DNA of 64,000 nt, from positions 372,001-436,000 of the forward strand of contig JALIZF010001641.1 in assembly GCA_029948255.1 (NCBI GenBank). Reading direction: 5' to 3'. The position numbers and the translations under genes are program-made. Source of the stretch: Telmatactis stephensoni (lineage: Eukaryota > Cnidaria > Anthozoa > Actiniaria > Isophelliidae). Of this stretch, positions 1 to 15,769 are shown in pieces (position 1 is the stretch's first letter; every line of letters starts with the position of its first letter). The notes under the pieces were generated by a model, which was not told where the DNA came from, ran no database searches, and saw only the letters and a program-made list of their open reading frames with translations.

Positions 1-369
1 AATTGCGCATGTACGTGTATCATTTTAATTTTTCCTACAAATTCTACTTCAAAAATCGAAATAAAATAATTATCGGAAAAAGATATTATACGGCCGCCAT
101 ATCTAGGATTCACTGGGGTACTGAACGCGCGCGCTGACGTGCGCAGTTAAAGTGCGCACGAACGATCCCCGCGAACGCCCTTAATCCTTGTATTTGCGTT
201 CATTGAACAATGCTTGTGCTTGTATTTTCATTTACATTTGCGTCGCTCGTGTCAACCAGGCTTTAACATGACGTTGTCTCCCTTTCTGTCCCTCAGCTTC
301 TCTTGATTGTACTGACTAAAGTTTATAAGGCGAGAACAAAAGAAACATATCGTCTTATGCAGTACTTAC

Positions 370-3300
370 ATTGTGGTTGAAGTATTCCGGTGATAGACTT
401 TCTAAAAACAATATCCTATTTTCTAATTGCTGTAAGGCTTCATAAATATCATGTGCAACAGGTCCTCCTGCAACAAAACAAGTAGAGATCATTATTATTT
501 TTTAAAGGTAAAATAGTTCTTGACAGTGGCATTCAGCAGTACTTAATCCATAAGCGCAAGGAAACGAGTGAAGCTTTTAGTTAGCAAAGCACGCAAAACC
601 AAAGGACGTTCGTACCTAAACCTACATAGTGACCATCTTTGGGGAGAGGGGAAAACTAGTGGACATCTAGAAGGCATACTCACTTAACCCCCTAACCCCT
701 CCAAAGCCCCCCTCCCCCTTCCCCCGCGGGTTAAAAGACGAAAACGAAATATTATTCCAGATATCAACACATATGCGTGTTAGTTTTGTAACAGCGGGAG
801 TCCTACTTAATGCACAGTACTCAGTTTGACATACCCGATGTAAACCCTAAGGCTGTTGTTCGATGTTGTGAAGACGCTCAGTAACAGAAGGTTCTGCGCA
901 TGACATTTTTGGTCTTCCAGATTGTCTGGTAGGTGTCTGTTACATTTCCAAGAGCTTGGGCCTCGTCTGAATGTGCTTGTGTTACCCACACGCGTCACTG
1001 GGGAATCAAATTGATAATCAATCAAGTACGTGATCAGTTGTGGTCACAGTGTTTAGGAGCGTTGCGTGACCAGAACTAAACACAGCTGCGTAGGAAACTA
1101 TCATTTTATCAACTGGATAACGACTTTAAGGGTGTACTGACATATAATGTTGCTGCGCAACGGTTGCTATGCAAATTAGGGTCTTGCTTTGGCGATAGGC
1201 GCACACGGCGCGCGTTTTTGGCGGGAATCATTTGTTCAGTTTCCGGGAGAGCGACGCACACCTGACAAAATGGACTCATCTTTGTTGTATTTTGTTGATA
1301 TTTTCAAGTAAGTGAAGTTTTCTGATGTGACCACAGCCTATGATGCTTTCTATTTTTGTTTTGTTTCATCCCGTTTTTCGCGTTCCTTTAACACTTCACT
1401 AAAACTTCATCCACAAGTTTAGGATACGTGCATACTAAACCATATCAATTTCAAAATCCATTTTTTGTCTTCTGTCCACACTAAAACAGTGATTTTTCAC
1501 TTGTCTAAGAAGATGACCTTTTAGTTTTGATAGGGAAACAAGATGTGCTTTTCAAATACACATATTTCAAAAAACGTTGTCACGGTTCAAAGCAACAAGT
1601 GTCGAGGCAAGCCTGAAATGAATGCTGGTTTTGTGCTGCTAATAATCGATAATGTATTCAGTCAAATCAGATTTGTTATCAAAAGAATTGAGTGCGGTGT
1701 ACTGACAAGGACTTGAAAATACTCTCATTTTGTAATTAGTTTTTAAAATAGAAACGAGTCTGATTTGAAACATTACAAACAAAACCAGCATTCATTTTGG
1801 TCTTGGCTTGAAGCTTGTTGCTCTGAACAGCGAAAACGTTTTTTGAAATAGAGTCGTTTTCGTATGAGTGGGAAACTTACCGTACCGTATCGTAACTGTA
1901 CCAGTATCATAGTTTCTATAAAAACATTCGAAATTCCTGCTGTAACCGTATCGTATCGTAACCGTACAGTGTTCCCACTCATACGAAAACCACTCTAAGT
2001 GTATTTCCAGCTTAGTGTGGACACAGTTAATGAGCGTCACTGAGTTCCTTGTGTCTTGTCACACTTGTAAGACTTGTAAAGGGTATATACATGAATTCTT
2101 TCACTTGCTTTTGCATTGTGCATGTTTGACAAATTTTCACAAGCATGGACTGTAAGAAAGAACGGTTCCAGTGACGAGAATGAGCATCTACGTGCAATGA
2201 TTTTCTACTTTCTGATCTCACTGTGAGATTAGAAATTATTTTGGGATTGATTACTACAGCCATTTCTTTGTAGTCCTAGTATGGGATTCCTGTGTTAGCA
2301 GCTTTCCCCTCGAACACAGGAAGCCCAGAGAGTATTCCAAAGCAAAACTGCCACCAAAAACAATTTGGTACAGTGCAAAAGTTTAAAAGTTTTCTGTCAC
2401 TACCTTTTATGTGACTCTTCTGACCAAACCTTGGCACAAAAATTGCATCAGTTCTTGCACAAGTACTAACTGAAAAAAATACATATCAAAAAGAATGTGA
2501 AAGAACTAACAAAAAATATAAAAACATCTAACTCAAAAGCATTTTGAAAAATCTGTCAAAAATACATTGTAAGCTAAAAGTTAAAGTAACATTGTACTTA
2601 CCACTTTCCTCTCTTGTATCCAGTACATTGCAAAACTCTCGTCTGTTGACTAAATCAACTTCATTTTGCTTTTGTTGTATGAATGCTGCTATTCTTCTAT
2701 CAATCTAAGTCAAACATACACAATAACTAAGATTGTTACTAACAACTGATTTGGAGCATAATTGAATATAGAGAGTTATTTGAGTAAAAACTTGAATTGG
2801 ACTTAAATGGCTATGTTATACAGTCAACTCCCTCTAAGACATACTTTCGGGACCAGCTCTAATAGTGCCCCGGCACCTTAAAGGGAGTTTTGTTACAGAC
2901 AATATAGGGCAATTTAAAAGGAGTGTGGGACCAGAGAAATGTGTTCATCTTAGAGAGGTGTCCACCTTACAGGCGGGGTGTCCACATTGAGGGGGTTCAA
3001 TGTAGTACAAGGGTCACTTTGTTCTCTTTACCTCAGATTTATCTGCTTTAACTTGAACTAATGACCAATCCACATCTTCTTGATCAACATTCATTTTCTC
3101 TAAATGTGGAGCTACTTTGGCTTCATTCTTGAGCTGCACTTGTAATTTCTAAAAGTAAAATAATACAGTTATTGTCTCCTCTGCAGCCATATTTAGTTTT
3201 GATATGCAGATCTAGTCTCCCACAATGCAAGGTGAAACTAAACTACAAAATAGAAAACTGTTTGCTCATTTCTGTAAGATTGTATATAATCACCACTTAC

Positions 3301-4519
3301 TTGTAAATGCTGTATCAAACTTTGAACCAGGTCAAGAATGATCTCTTCACTCACATTTAATTCCTCCAGTTTGTTATAATCAATGTTAAATTCCAAACCA
3401 TTTTCAACTAATCCAGCCTGCAAAAGTAAAATTTTTGATAATAAAGACCTCAATAAAAGCTCTAGGCAGTGAATAATCTTCTTAATAAATATGCCATTTC
3501 AAAATCCAGTCTGCTTAAACAAAAGAAAAAAGTATAGTGTGCAAATCTTAGCTAACACACTCGGAGACTTCGCAACACAGGAAGCCCCAACAGCAGCTAT
3601 TTTCCGAAAACAAAATGGTGTTGCCTGCGGAGGAGGCTATGCCAAATCTCTTGTTGGCTAATAGTTGGTGGGGTATCAATCAACTCTCAGACATTTGTCT
3701 GGTGACCAGAGCTTATTGCAGCCATGAAAACTAGAGATTTATTCTACAGTATCAAAATGACTGCATACGTACAAGAGCACAGGAATCCCAAGCACTATTT
3801 AATAATTTAATAATATATAATAAGTTTTTTTTTTAATTGTTAGATTTTTCAATATTATATATTTTTGAGCTTAAGTTATAATTTGAGCACTGGTGGAAAC
3901 AAGAAAGTATGAAGCGAAAAAGGAAGGCAACAATAATATACTTCAAAGTCATTAAATCTGATTTTTTGGGACTGAGTTTCAGTCTTCTCAGGCTTGAGGT
4001 TCACCAGCAAAGCTTTGTTTGTTGTTTTATCCTGCCGAATGTTTCATTGAGGAGGAGTTTCATCAGGCATGCATAAGCAGTAAATTTTGCAGCAGTGATG
4101 AAGAACATGTCAGGAGATTTATAATCTAAGACTCAATGTGCACATGCATAACCTTACAAAAGGCCAAATTTGATGTGTTGCCCATATTCTAAAGAAATCA
4201 GCTTGAACTGGTAGCAAAATTGCAGGGAAAATATTAAAACTTTTCAGATATTGTGCAAAAGACTGGTAATCAAAAGTCAGTTTTAAAAATAGTTGTGGCC
4301 CAAATACAGGATTGTCTCATTCAAATGTCATCATGTGAAACAGGACCAAACAGTGATGCATACTTCCTTGGTTGATTTAATCAGGACATTGTAGGCTAAT
4401 TTGTTCAAACCCATTCCATTCATCAAATCAAACACTCCCTAAAATCTTACCTGTTTAAAAATATTTTCAATGGTTTTCAACAAATTTGCCAATATTTTGT
4501 TGCCAAGTTTTCCCTCCAT
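370..4519 (-). CDS. MBIP: MBIP orthologue (MAP3K12-binding inhibitory protein 1), 3' end outside window
   Basis: Exons read on the minus strand: 4451-4519 (ATG at 4519), 3301-3417, 3032-3148, 2602-2704, 2404-2469, about 835-997, and 370-467; the last exon lies beyond base 1. All visible junctions are GT-AG and the first five exons join in phase. The product matches MBIP as I know it: VQVKADKSE then IDRRIAAFIQQKQNEVD, REFCNVLD, CARTDAIFVPRFGQKSHIK, and GGPVAHDIYEALQQLENRI with SPEYF near the C-terminus. In vertebrates MBIP binds and inhibits the kinase MAP3K12 (DLK) and is a subunit of the ATAC histone acetyltransferase complex; that role here is by homology. Exon 6 is 163 nt, which does not keep frame between its neighbours: it begins as VTRVGNTSTFRRGPSS in frame, but the expected SVTERLHNIEQQ is one frame over. 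The start sits 160 bp from the POLR2G start, on the opposite strand. Confidence 0.87.
1851..1995. mobile_element. TA-flanked MITE, 145 bp, inside MBIP intron 5
   Basis: Ends GAGTCGTTTTCGTATGAG and CTCATACGAAAACCACTC are inverted copies, flanked by TA on both sides. The inside is built from repeats of CGTATCGTAACCGTA. It belongs to the same GAGTNNTTTTCGTATGA end family as the elements at 25,860 and 38,713. Confidence 0.7.
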
Positions 4520-4679
4520 TTTACAAAATCAGGTTTGTTTCCAATCCTTCTCCGTTGAATATAACACAGGAACTCCACCGGCTTGGTTACTCAGCTTAAG
4601 TCGAAATCAGTTCGAATGGTTGTTGAATCACTCTAGTTTTATCAAATTTCCTCTTCAAAATAAGTGTATAAATCTAATA
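4520..4679. promoter_or_regulatory. Divergent promoter shared by MBIP and POLR2G
   Basis: Only 160 bp separate the MBIP start codon (4519, minus) from the POLR2G start codon (4680, plus), so both promoters and both 5' UTRs must lie here or overlap the first exons. A TATAAA at 4667-4672 is only 8 bp before the POLR2G ATG, too close to place that gene's start site in the usual way. Divergent promoter is inferred from geometry only. Confidence 0.6.
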
Positions 4680-8133
<3,454 letters not shown>

Positions 8134-8343
8134 AACTATAACCATACTATTTATTATACAGTTTACATGTAAATGACTAATCATGCAAGTGGTTAACTTT
8201 TCCCAACTCTATGTACATGTATGTCTGAAAGGCAAAGCAGAGAACTGCTTTAAAGAAGATACTTGACATCTATCAAATCTTACCTAGCAAAATGACAGCC
8301 TCCATGTATCTATAGAACAAATTTTATCACTCTGCTCTTTGTA

Positions 8344-8349
8344 AATAAA
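8344..8349 (+). promoter_or_regulatory. Candidate polyadenylation signal of POLR2G
   Basis: AATAAA lies 211 bp after the POLR2G stop codon on the same strand, in AT-rich sequence with no other gene before it. It would give a short 3' UTR. No transcript evidence. Confidence 0.5.
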
Positions 8350-8471
8350 CTTATTTTGTGTCTATTTCACTTTCTTCACTAAATACAATCAACTTTCTTG
8401 TAACCAACCACCCCTGGTTCAAAAAAGTGGCTACTTATTGGAGCTGGTTGCTTATGGGAAAAACAACAGTA

Positions 8472-8620
8472 CAGGGGTGGATCCAGGACTCAGACTGAGG
8501 GAGTTCACTTCACATTTATCTCATTCTTAATATTTTTCTTTCTCAATTTAAAATGTATTATTTTTAGGAGGAGACGGGGGGTTCCCGGGCACCCAAGCAA
8601 CCCCCCTGGATCTGCCCCTG
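8472..8620. mobile_element. MITE with CAGGGG terminal inverted repeats
   Basis: Ends CAGGGGTGGATCCAGG and CCTGGATCTGCCCCTG are inverted near-copies about 150 bp apart. CAGTA occurs at both outer flanks. The CAGGGG ends resemble hAT-type MITEs; the family is inference. Confidence 0.55.
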
Positions 8621-8729
8621 CAGTATAAGTGCCATACTGCACAGATAAGGATATTATAAGAAATATCCCTTTATTGTTTTAAATCAGAAAGTTTACTTTC
8701 TAAATGTTTGTTGTTGTTGGTTTTGTTGT

Positions 8730-9677
8730 AATTGCCCTATTTCACTATGACGTCACATCAAAACATTCTATTGTTTAAACACAAAGGATCATGTTCACGG
8801 GAGGTGGGACAAAACAGCAACTTCGATACTTCGATGACTTTACTCCTAAAAATAGTTTTCACTAATACTAGGAGATTAACAAAATAAATAAATAAACAAC
8901 AACACAAAGAAAATTGATATACCTTATTCGTACTAATTTTCGCGAGGCTTTAATTTCGCGATTTTCGCGATTTGTAAAAAATCGCGAAATTAAAGCTCGC
9001 GAAATTAGGATACGCGAAAATTAAACACGCACGAAATTAATACACTTCTGAATTTGCTTTAATCAATGATTAACAACGTTTATAGCTACATAGGTATTGC
9101 CATCAGTCCTATTTATCTTCTACAGGTACTTCAGCCACTTTCTTTCATCTGGATCACTCATTTTCTTCTTCTTTTACATATAGCTCTTTTAAAACATCTT
9201 TTGTGCAATCATCAAATGTCCACTAGGTCAGGCCTCTTTGTAATTAACCAACACAAGCTCTTTGTATTTGATTGATTTGGTTTGATTGATTTGCAGTATT
9301 TGCTTGATTTATTTGATTATAAACGCTATTTCTGTTACCGGCTGATTTAAGTGATCATTCAATATAAAAAGGTTTTTTAAATCTGTCTTTTATCAATTTT
9401 TCGCGAAATTAAATGCCCTAAATTTATCATTTTCTGCAAAATCGCGAAAATTAATGCTCGCGAAATATTCGTGTTCCAAATTCGCGAAATTAAGTGCCCG
9501 CGAAAATTAGTACGAATAAGGTAATATTCGTTTTGTAGACAAAAGAAAAGTGGTAACGGCCATCAAATGCAATTAACATATCATATTTGGTTACCAGGCC
9601 ATTTGAATTAACGTTTTTTTTTCAACTTGCTATTGTTCTAGACGATTCTGTCTCCCTCATAATGAAATAGGGCAATT
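8730..9677. mobile_element. Outer MITE of a nested pair
   Basis: AATTGCCCTATTTCACTATGA at the left and its inverted copy at 9657-9677 (one mismatch in 21) bound about 950 bp. Another complete inverted-repeat element (8932-9521) sits inside it. No transposase ORF. Confidence 0.6.
8932..9521. mobile_element. Inner MITE, 590 bp, made of repeated TCGCGAAATTAA motifs
   Basis: The 23-bp terminal inverted repeats are perfect (left begins CCTTATTCGTACTAATTTTC) and are flanked by TA on both sides, as expected for a Tc1/mariner-type target. Both ends also carry several internal copies of TCGCGAAATTAA in alternating orientation. The short ORF within 9066-9275 shows no transposase features. Confidence 0.75.
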
Positions 9678-10301
9678 GTTAATCGAATTGACACGCCTTA
9701 ATTAGCTCAAATTTTGGAATTTGATAACCATGATATAGGTTGATTTAGCCCCTTAGAATTTTATGGCTTGCTAAAGTCCTGTCAATTTAAAAGAGGATTT
9801 GAGGAAGTTACGCCCCCACCAACGTGTTTTGTACAATGGTACCCCCTCCCCCCCCTTTTAAAAGGTCTAGATCTGCCGCTAAAAGCCTTTTTGATCATAA
9901 AAATCCCCGTTATTGGAGCCTGTTGGTTTATCCCTCGGCATGAGACTTAATGTACACTTGACAAATCTTGTAAATAAATAAAAACCAAATAAAAAGAACC
10001 ATTAATACTGTTTTTGTAAAATGACGTCATAAGTCCGACCTCTATAGTAAAGACACCTATAATACGGGCACTTTTCTCCGGCCCTTTGGTGTTCGTTTTA
10101 GAGAGGGTCCACTGTACGTTATATTGACGTGGGTACAATGAAAAGTTGAATTTAGAAAATGGATATGATGTGTGTGACTAGTACCCCATAACACTCGAAT
10201 CGAACAAGCCGCATAGTCCCCCACCAAATGCAAACAGGTCTCTACAGCGCATGCTCAATCGAGGAAGATCAAAAGTTCGCCGAGTGAACACTCGAGTCTT
10301 G

Positions 10302-10307
10302 TTTATT
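10302..10307 (-). promoter_or_regulatory. Candidate polyA signal overlapping the stop of copy 1
   Basis: Reading the minus strand, the stop codon and an AATAAA share a base (TGAATAAA). If used, the 3' UTR would be only a few tens of bases. Confidence 0.35.
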
Positions 10308-12031
10308 CATCGAATGTACAACGCACCACCTGGAGAACTAATGTTGGTCAGGTGATTCTGAATAGACCGCGCACCACAAGGATCGTGGTATGGACCACAG
10401 TAAGAAGTTTTCCCATCAAAGAAGAGATACTTGTTCCCATTTCTGTCAAGGGAAGGTCCACATCCAGGTAATGCCAAAACTGTTCGTACATAGTCAAGGC
10501 AAACTGAGGCAACATTCTTGATATTTTTGCAGTTGACAGTTCCTTCTTTCCAGTTAACGAGGTCACCAGTTCCTGGTTTGCAGGAAATCCAGTGGGTGAT
10601 GTTGGACTTCACAAGAAACTCACTGCCAATCTCTTTCCACAAGGTAAAATTCATGGCTGAGTAGGCGGTCTCGTTCAGTGGGACTGTTGTTGATGTTGGG
10701 ACCCACGTTCCTGTATTAAGGTCAACTGGCCAGGTAGGAATGGGAGTTACAGCGTTTGATTTATGTTCGAAGTTTGCAAAATTTGTGAAGCGATAGCTGT
10801 AGACTAGGGTCCAGCCTCCACCATCGGTGGTCATGTCACAGTAGACTTGGAAAGACGTGGTGCCATTAATTCCTAACTTCATCCAGTATATCCCGGATGT
10901 AGCACTGGGATGAAGTAGTTGTAAGTTTTTGCAAGAAGGCACTGCAATACTTGGGTAAGAGCCTGCAGTCGGACAAAAAATGCAAATGCAAAATGTAAGT
11001 GAGTTGTTTATCGTGGAAGAGCACTTAGCTATACAGCTAGTTTACAGGCACTTCACTCCAATAATCACAACTAAATAATACAATGGAAGTGAACATATAT
11101 GGTTAAGAATTCCAGGAGTCAAACCAGATAGGAGAACCAAGAACAATTTCAACCACAGCTAGCTATAGTGGCCATGGCAAGAGCGGATTATCGAAGTCGG
11201 CACCCGACCATGCTGCCTTCAAAGCTGTGAAGATGAGGCAATAGAACTTTGAAAGCTGGCGGCTTTCATTTCCGGGTTTTGGGGGGACGGTAGTAAGTTT
11301 AATAGTTGGATCCCACAATTGCAAAATCTACAATAATATGGCACTAGGTAACACGCTTTGTGATGGATAGGTTGCGGTTAGAAATTTTCCGCTGGTTTAA
11401 ATTTTTAGGGCATTGTTTTGCTTTTTTAATCCACTTCCTTTTATTTGAACTGAACTTCTTTAACTAACCTAAATACATAAACTACCAACCATAAAACCCT
11501 AAAACTAATCTTACAACAATCTTCAGAAAAAAATAAAATCAACGGAAATGACCGATAGATTCTTACATGTTCAGTATATATTGACAATTTTAAGACATGC
11601 GCACTTGGGCAACAAGCCTGCGTGAAGCAACACGGGAGTAATACTAGCCGCAGATATTCATAAGGGGTTCCCTTCTGAGCCAATAACCCCATGTCTTACC
11701 TGGTATTGGCTCTCGAGTCTCTGCATAAACTGACTGTTCTTTCGTAACAAATCTTGAGGGAAAGACGTTCTTATAATTAGTCACATGACTAAATTCACAC
11801 TTCCCATTGGTTAAGTCATAATTGATACTTGCACACTTTTGATCGTCGACGCATTTCAAGTAGCATGCACCCAGACTTTCTTCATTGAGAACCAGATATG
11901 CCGATGAGAGAAGAATATACCCATATTCTGAAGTTTTAGATGGTTTGCATTGCTGTGCTGACAATAGGCTGGCGTAACTGAGAAAGTGAACCAAGGACAC
12001 AAGATCGATGGCATACAGGAAAAGTCTTCAT
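10307..12031 (-). CDS. PAN/apple + fibrinogen-like secreted protein, copy 1 (start uncertain)
   Basis: Two exons are clear: about 11,700-11,977 (PAN/apple, donor GTAAG at 11,699) and 10,307-10,962 (acceptor CAG, stop TGA 10,309-10,307). The first carries SAQQCKPSKTSEYGY, CYLKCVDDQKCASINYD and KCEFSH, the cysteine pattern of the PAN module in copies 2-4. The second reads as a fibrinogen-like domain: SATSGIYWMKLG, VYCDMTTDGGGWTLVYS, then cysteine-rich sequence ending SSPGGALYIR. Unlike copies 2-4 the fibrinogen-like part is a single exon and differs strongly in its second half. The hydrophobic leader before SAQQC has no in-frame ATG: an ATG at 12,031-12,029 is out of frame with it by one base. 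Either an upstream exon supplies the start (acceptor CTTTCTCAG at 11,978) or the gene or assembly has a one-base change. Probably secreted; similar to coral proteins named skeletal organic matrix protein 5-like, from memory only. Confidence 0.72.
11010..11222 (-). mobile_element. Internally deleted tRNA-headed SINE in intron 1 of copy 1
   Basis: The + strand GAAGAGCACTTAGCTA...CAGCTAGTTT...CACAACTAAATAAT block and the GACCATGCTGCCTTC end match the SINE copies at 17.5, 26.8 and 42-43 kb, but most of the middle is missing. Confidence 0.55.
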
Positions 12032-12039
12032 ACTAGAAA

Positions 12040-14920
12040 GGTTAATTACGGCAGTTTAGTTTCTATATTTCACAGGTAGGCCCTATATATAGTCAAGCCT
12101 AAATGGTTGAGTCGAACAAATGTGTATTTATAGTGAAAATGTACTACTTAGTAGCGTACACCAACTTCACTGAGTATGGGTAGTTGTGCCAAACTTCTGA
12201 AATCATTCGTTTTTCGGCTTAATGGTGTTAAAACATCAACAAACTGGATTGCACGATATATGTGAATTGTCGCCATATTCCAAAACTGGGCTACCTGCAT
12301 ATCATGAAATTAGTGGTATATCCTGCATGCACAACCTCTAACTCTTGAAGACTCGACTTCGCTCTAATCTTTGTAGCTTTGAGTTTTTCATGAAAAAGGG
12401 GTGTTTCTAAAGTTCACGCCCCTGATTTTTTCTCCTTTTGTTATTCTGGCTAATGACCGGGTTTGCATGTGACGTCACGACAGCCATCTTGGATGAATTT
12501 CAACAAAGATTTCTCATAAGCAAAAGCCTTTTCTAAAAATTTCATGAAAAATATCTTAATAAAGTGAATCCTTGATTATTCATCGTGGATGATAAATAAT
12601 AAAAGGATACTTATTCGATTATCTCGCGATTGCGATCATTATTGTGGATGATGGCCTTAGAAGTTGCACGTTGTTCGTTTATGTTCTCTAAATAAGAAAT
12701 AATAGAATTTTACGAGCGCGCGATCTGATTGGTCAATTAGCCATACTTTATCAGAGTACAGATAATAGAAGTGACGTCACAAGATCAAAATCTTGTACTC
12801 ACAATATTTGTTTTGAGTCTTTTCAGCGTATTTCATTTGTAAAATTATCAAAAACTTTATAAACACAAGAAAATCTATCCCTTTATTGTGCAATCCCTCG
12901 CGACCAAGTCAAAACAAGCCTGGGAAAATTCCCGCCATTTTCTGTTAGCGGACGCGCGCGTTTGTACACCCGAACGGCGGGAAAAGGCAATGTGATGAAA
13001 GGAAAGCAACCTTTTTGCTTTTAAGTTGACTTTTACGCAAATAACACGGAATAAGACACAGCAAATGTAAATGTTGGTTTAAGGCAAAGCTGACGTCTTC
13101 TTTAAACTGGAACCAAAACTTTTGGAACTGTAAAATACAATTTTTGAGCTTTAGTTTTCGGTCGAGTATTTTGGATGCTTGTCGAGGACGACTGACTGAC
13201 AGTCTTCACTCAACGTTGTAAAAGCAAGGATGTACTTAAATTTGAGTCAAAGACTCTTTCAATATTTCTGCGACTCTTGGAAACAAAGATTTGAACTCAA
13301 CATTGCTGTGGAAGACGACGACCAGAAGTTTCTATAAGCTTAAGTACGTCTCGCAAATTTCAAGCTATGGTTTGGACGTAAACAAATACTGGAATCCGGA
13401 TATGTCAGGCAAGATAGATTTTGGAAAATCTCATCACCTGTTCAAAATATTGAGGTAACTTAATGAATTACGTAGAATAAACCACTATTTATACAAGAAA
13501 TTTCAGCAGCCTATGCGGCCTCCTAGCCTTTGTTAGTTGTTGCTAATTTTTTCACATTATTTATTATTTATATTATAAATTATTATAAACAGCGGTATTA
13601 ACTGTAATTAGTGTGATTAGAAATAGCGTGTTTTCTTTGGCAGACATTCAAGAATTAATGGAATTGATGCGTTTTTGTTGTTGTTGTTGTTGTTGTTGTT
13701 GGTCTTGTTGCTTTGTTCTATTTTGCAAAATTAATGAACAGAAAGTTCGAGAAACTCAAAACTGCTAATTATGAACAAAATGGCGTCACTTAAAAATATC
13801 TGAAAAGAGCCCATTTTGAGTCGAGATTAAAATATACTGAAATGAATAACTTCTAACTTCTAAGGCCATTGACTCTAAGATCAGACAACAATATTTTTTT
13901 ATAAAAATATCCAGAAAATGTTCTTCCATTAGCCAAAATAACATGAATGAAAAATAAGTGACGCGAACGATTGAGACACCCTGCTGTTAGTATTTTTAGG
14001 GGGAATCGAAAATTGTTACGTTTAACAAACATCACGCAAGTCTCATTTTAAACACTGTACTTATCATTTGTCATTCTCAATTCATTTTATGGTCAAAGCC
14101 GTATCACTGCTTCGGCAGGAACTGGCGGTGACGATCGCCTTCATCGCAATTCCCGCCGTAACATCTTGAGACGCCGAAAACGGTATTTCATTGTACCAAA
14201 AATTAGTTGGACGTATGGGATGTACAGCATCTAAACACTACATTACCTTTATCTTCATGTCCAAAATATATTCCAGAAATTTTAAACAAACAAACAGAGG
14301 CATTTGTTACTAAACAGGCGTTCTCTATGTTCACGTAAAAGCGGAGATCAATCACATTGTTTCTTCTCGTTATGCATTAACCAACCGCTGGTTTTCAATT
14401 CATTGGCACCACGTATAGAGGAAACACGTGTTATAGACCGGCCCTTGCTTCGCCAAAAATGCCAAAAGAAATAATTTTTAAAATCTTAAGTGCTAATTAC
14501 TTAAAACAGTGACACCTAGCTCTTTAAACCACACACCAAACTGAGGGCCGAACATCAGCGAAAACACAAAAATACTACGGAATCGATGGATGATATCAGC
14601 TTTTTAATTACTTTCAATATTCTGCATGGTTTGGCTTTTGACTCATAATCATAGTTTAGAGTATCTGTTGTAAACTAATATTTGTTGGTACTTTTGGAAA
14701 CGAAATACTTTCTCATTTCGCGAAATGGCTCCACCAAAAACGACAGCGACATTTTGACAACAGCAAAGCTCTCAAGTTGCTTCAGTTAATTTTTTCCCTG
14801 GTTTTCTCTTGGCTACAAAAACATTGATTGCATGGTGTTTTCTAACATAAAGTTGAATATTCTTTTTTCGTCTTACCTTAAGCCAACAACCTGTACATCG
14901 ACATTATCACATAAGGTGTT
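12040..14920. other. No confident gene; diverged repeats
   Basis: No long ORF or recognisable exon chain on either strand. It holds a GAGCGCGCGATCTGATTGGTC motif at 12,714-12,734, opposed E2F-like TTCCCGCC (12,929) and GGCGGGAA (12,976) sites, and a (TTG)n run near 13,676-13,711. A short ATG-to-donor stretch at 13,402-13,454 is possible but unsupported. Confidence 0.5.
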
Positions 14921-14922
14921 AA

Positions 14923-15663
14923 GGTAATTCCGTAGTTTTGCAGTGCGCATCTCTACTGCGCATAGCATAGTTCAGCCTATTTTGATTTGTTTGATTGTAA
15001 ACGAAGATATATATTTGACTTAAACTGATGCAAACTTTAGTCTTATGAAGTTTTGAACAGCAGACACGCTCTAAGAGGCGCTATAGTGGTTACTCGCCTT
15101 AGTCCTCTTCGGTCACAGGCTGTTAACGACGTCTTGTTTCACACTTTAGCGCGTCGTAGCGCGGAAACGAGCACGGGCACCTATTCTTTTTATTTTTGCA
15201 AATCAACGGTAATAAGGTTCTCTATCATATATATAATTATAGTCAAGATTCCATTTCCAGTTTTTAAGATATTTTACAAAACGTGCGGTCAGAAGGTGCT
15301 TTCACACTGCTTCAAAGGCACGTGCTATCAACCAATTTTACCTTCTTTCTTGTAGCAAACGCATTTTTACAACAATTTATTGCATCATAATACTAGGCTA
15401 TTGACCAAAGAGAGAAAATGAGCTCATATTAGTCAGCTAGCACTGCTCAGATTTAAGAAATTAATTATTTTTGACGCGATTTTGATCTTTGAATCTTCAG
15501 ATCTCAAGACACAAAAGATGGTGTACTTTAAATCAATCTAGCGCAAAAACGGCTACGGTGACCCCCATTTTTTATTTCATTTTTGGGATAAACAACTCAA
15601 AAATTATCACTGTGTGAAGTTCTATGGGAATTCCATTTCTAATTTTATTTCTACGGAATTACC
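14923..15663. mobile_element. TTAA-flanked MITE, 741 bp
   Basis: TTAA then GGTAATTCCGTAG at the left; CTACGGAATTACC then TTAA at the right. TTAA duplication with GG...CC ends is typical of piggyBac-type elements. The 100-codon ORF at 15,053-15,355 is not recognisable. Confidence 0.7.
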
Positions 15664-15696
15664 TTAATAACAAAGTGTTCCAACTCACAGCCAACT

Positions 15697-15769
15697 CAAT
15701 CTCGTACCCAGAGCCTGCGTTCCTCTTGGTCGCTGACCAAGAGAAACGCAGGCTCTGGGTACGAGATTG
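15697..15769. repeat. Hairpin repeat with 25-bp arms
   Basis: CAATCTCGTACCCAGAGCCT (15,697 onward) is repeated inverted at 15,745-15,769 around a short centre that is itself partly palindromic (CTTGGTC...GACCAAG). It lies between repeats of CCAACTCA and resembles a short foldback MITE. Confidence 0.65.

Noticed and set aside
807..1025. 72-codon minus-strand ORF as a separate small gene
   Set aside because: It is the first-frame reading of MBIP exon 6, shown by the VTRVGNT match and the splice acceptor at 998-999.
1215..1309. E2F-like TTTTTGGCGGGAA followed by ATGGACTCATC and a GTAAGT donor
   Set aside because: Could be a nested first exon, but only 13 codons are open and no downstream exon could be found; it lies in MBIP intron 5.
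13402..13454. 18-codon ATG-to-donor stretch downstream of two E2F-like sites
   Set aside because: Too short, weak donor, no continuation or homology.
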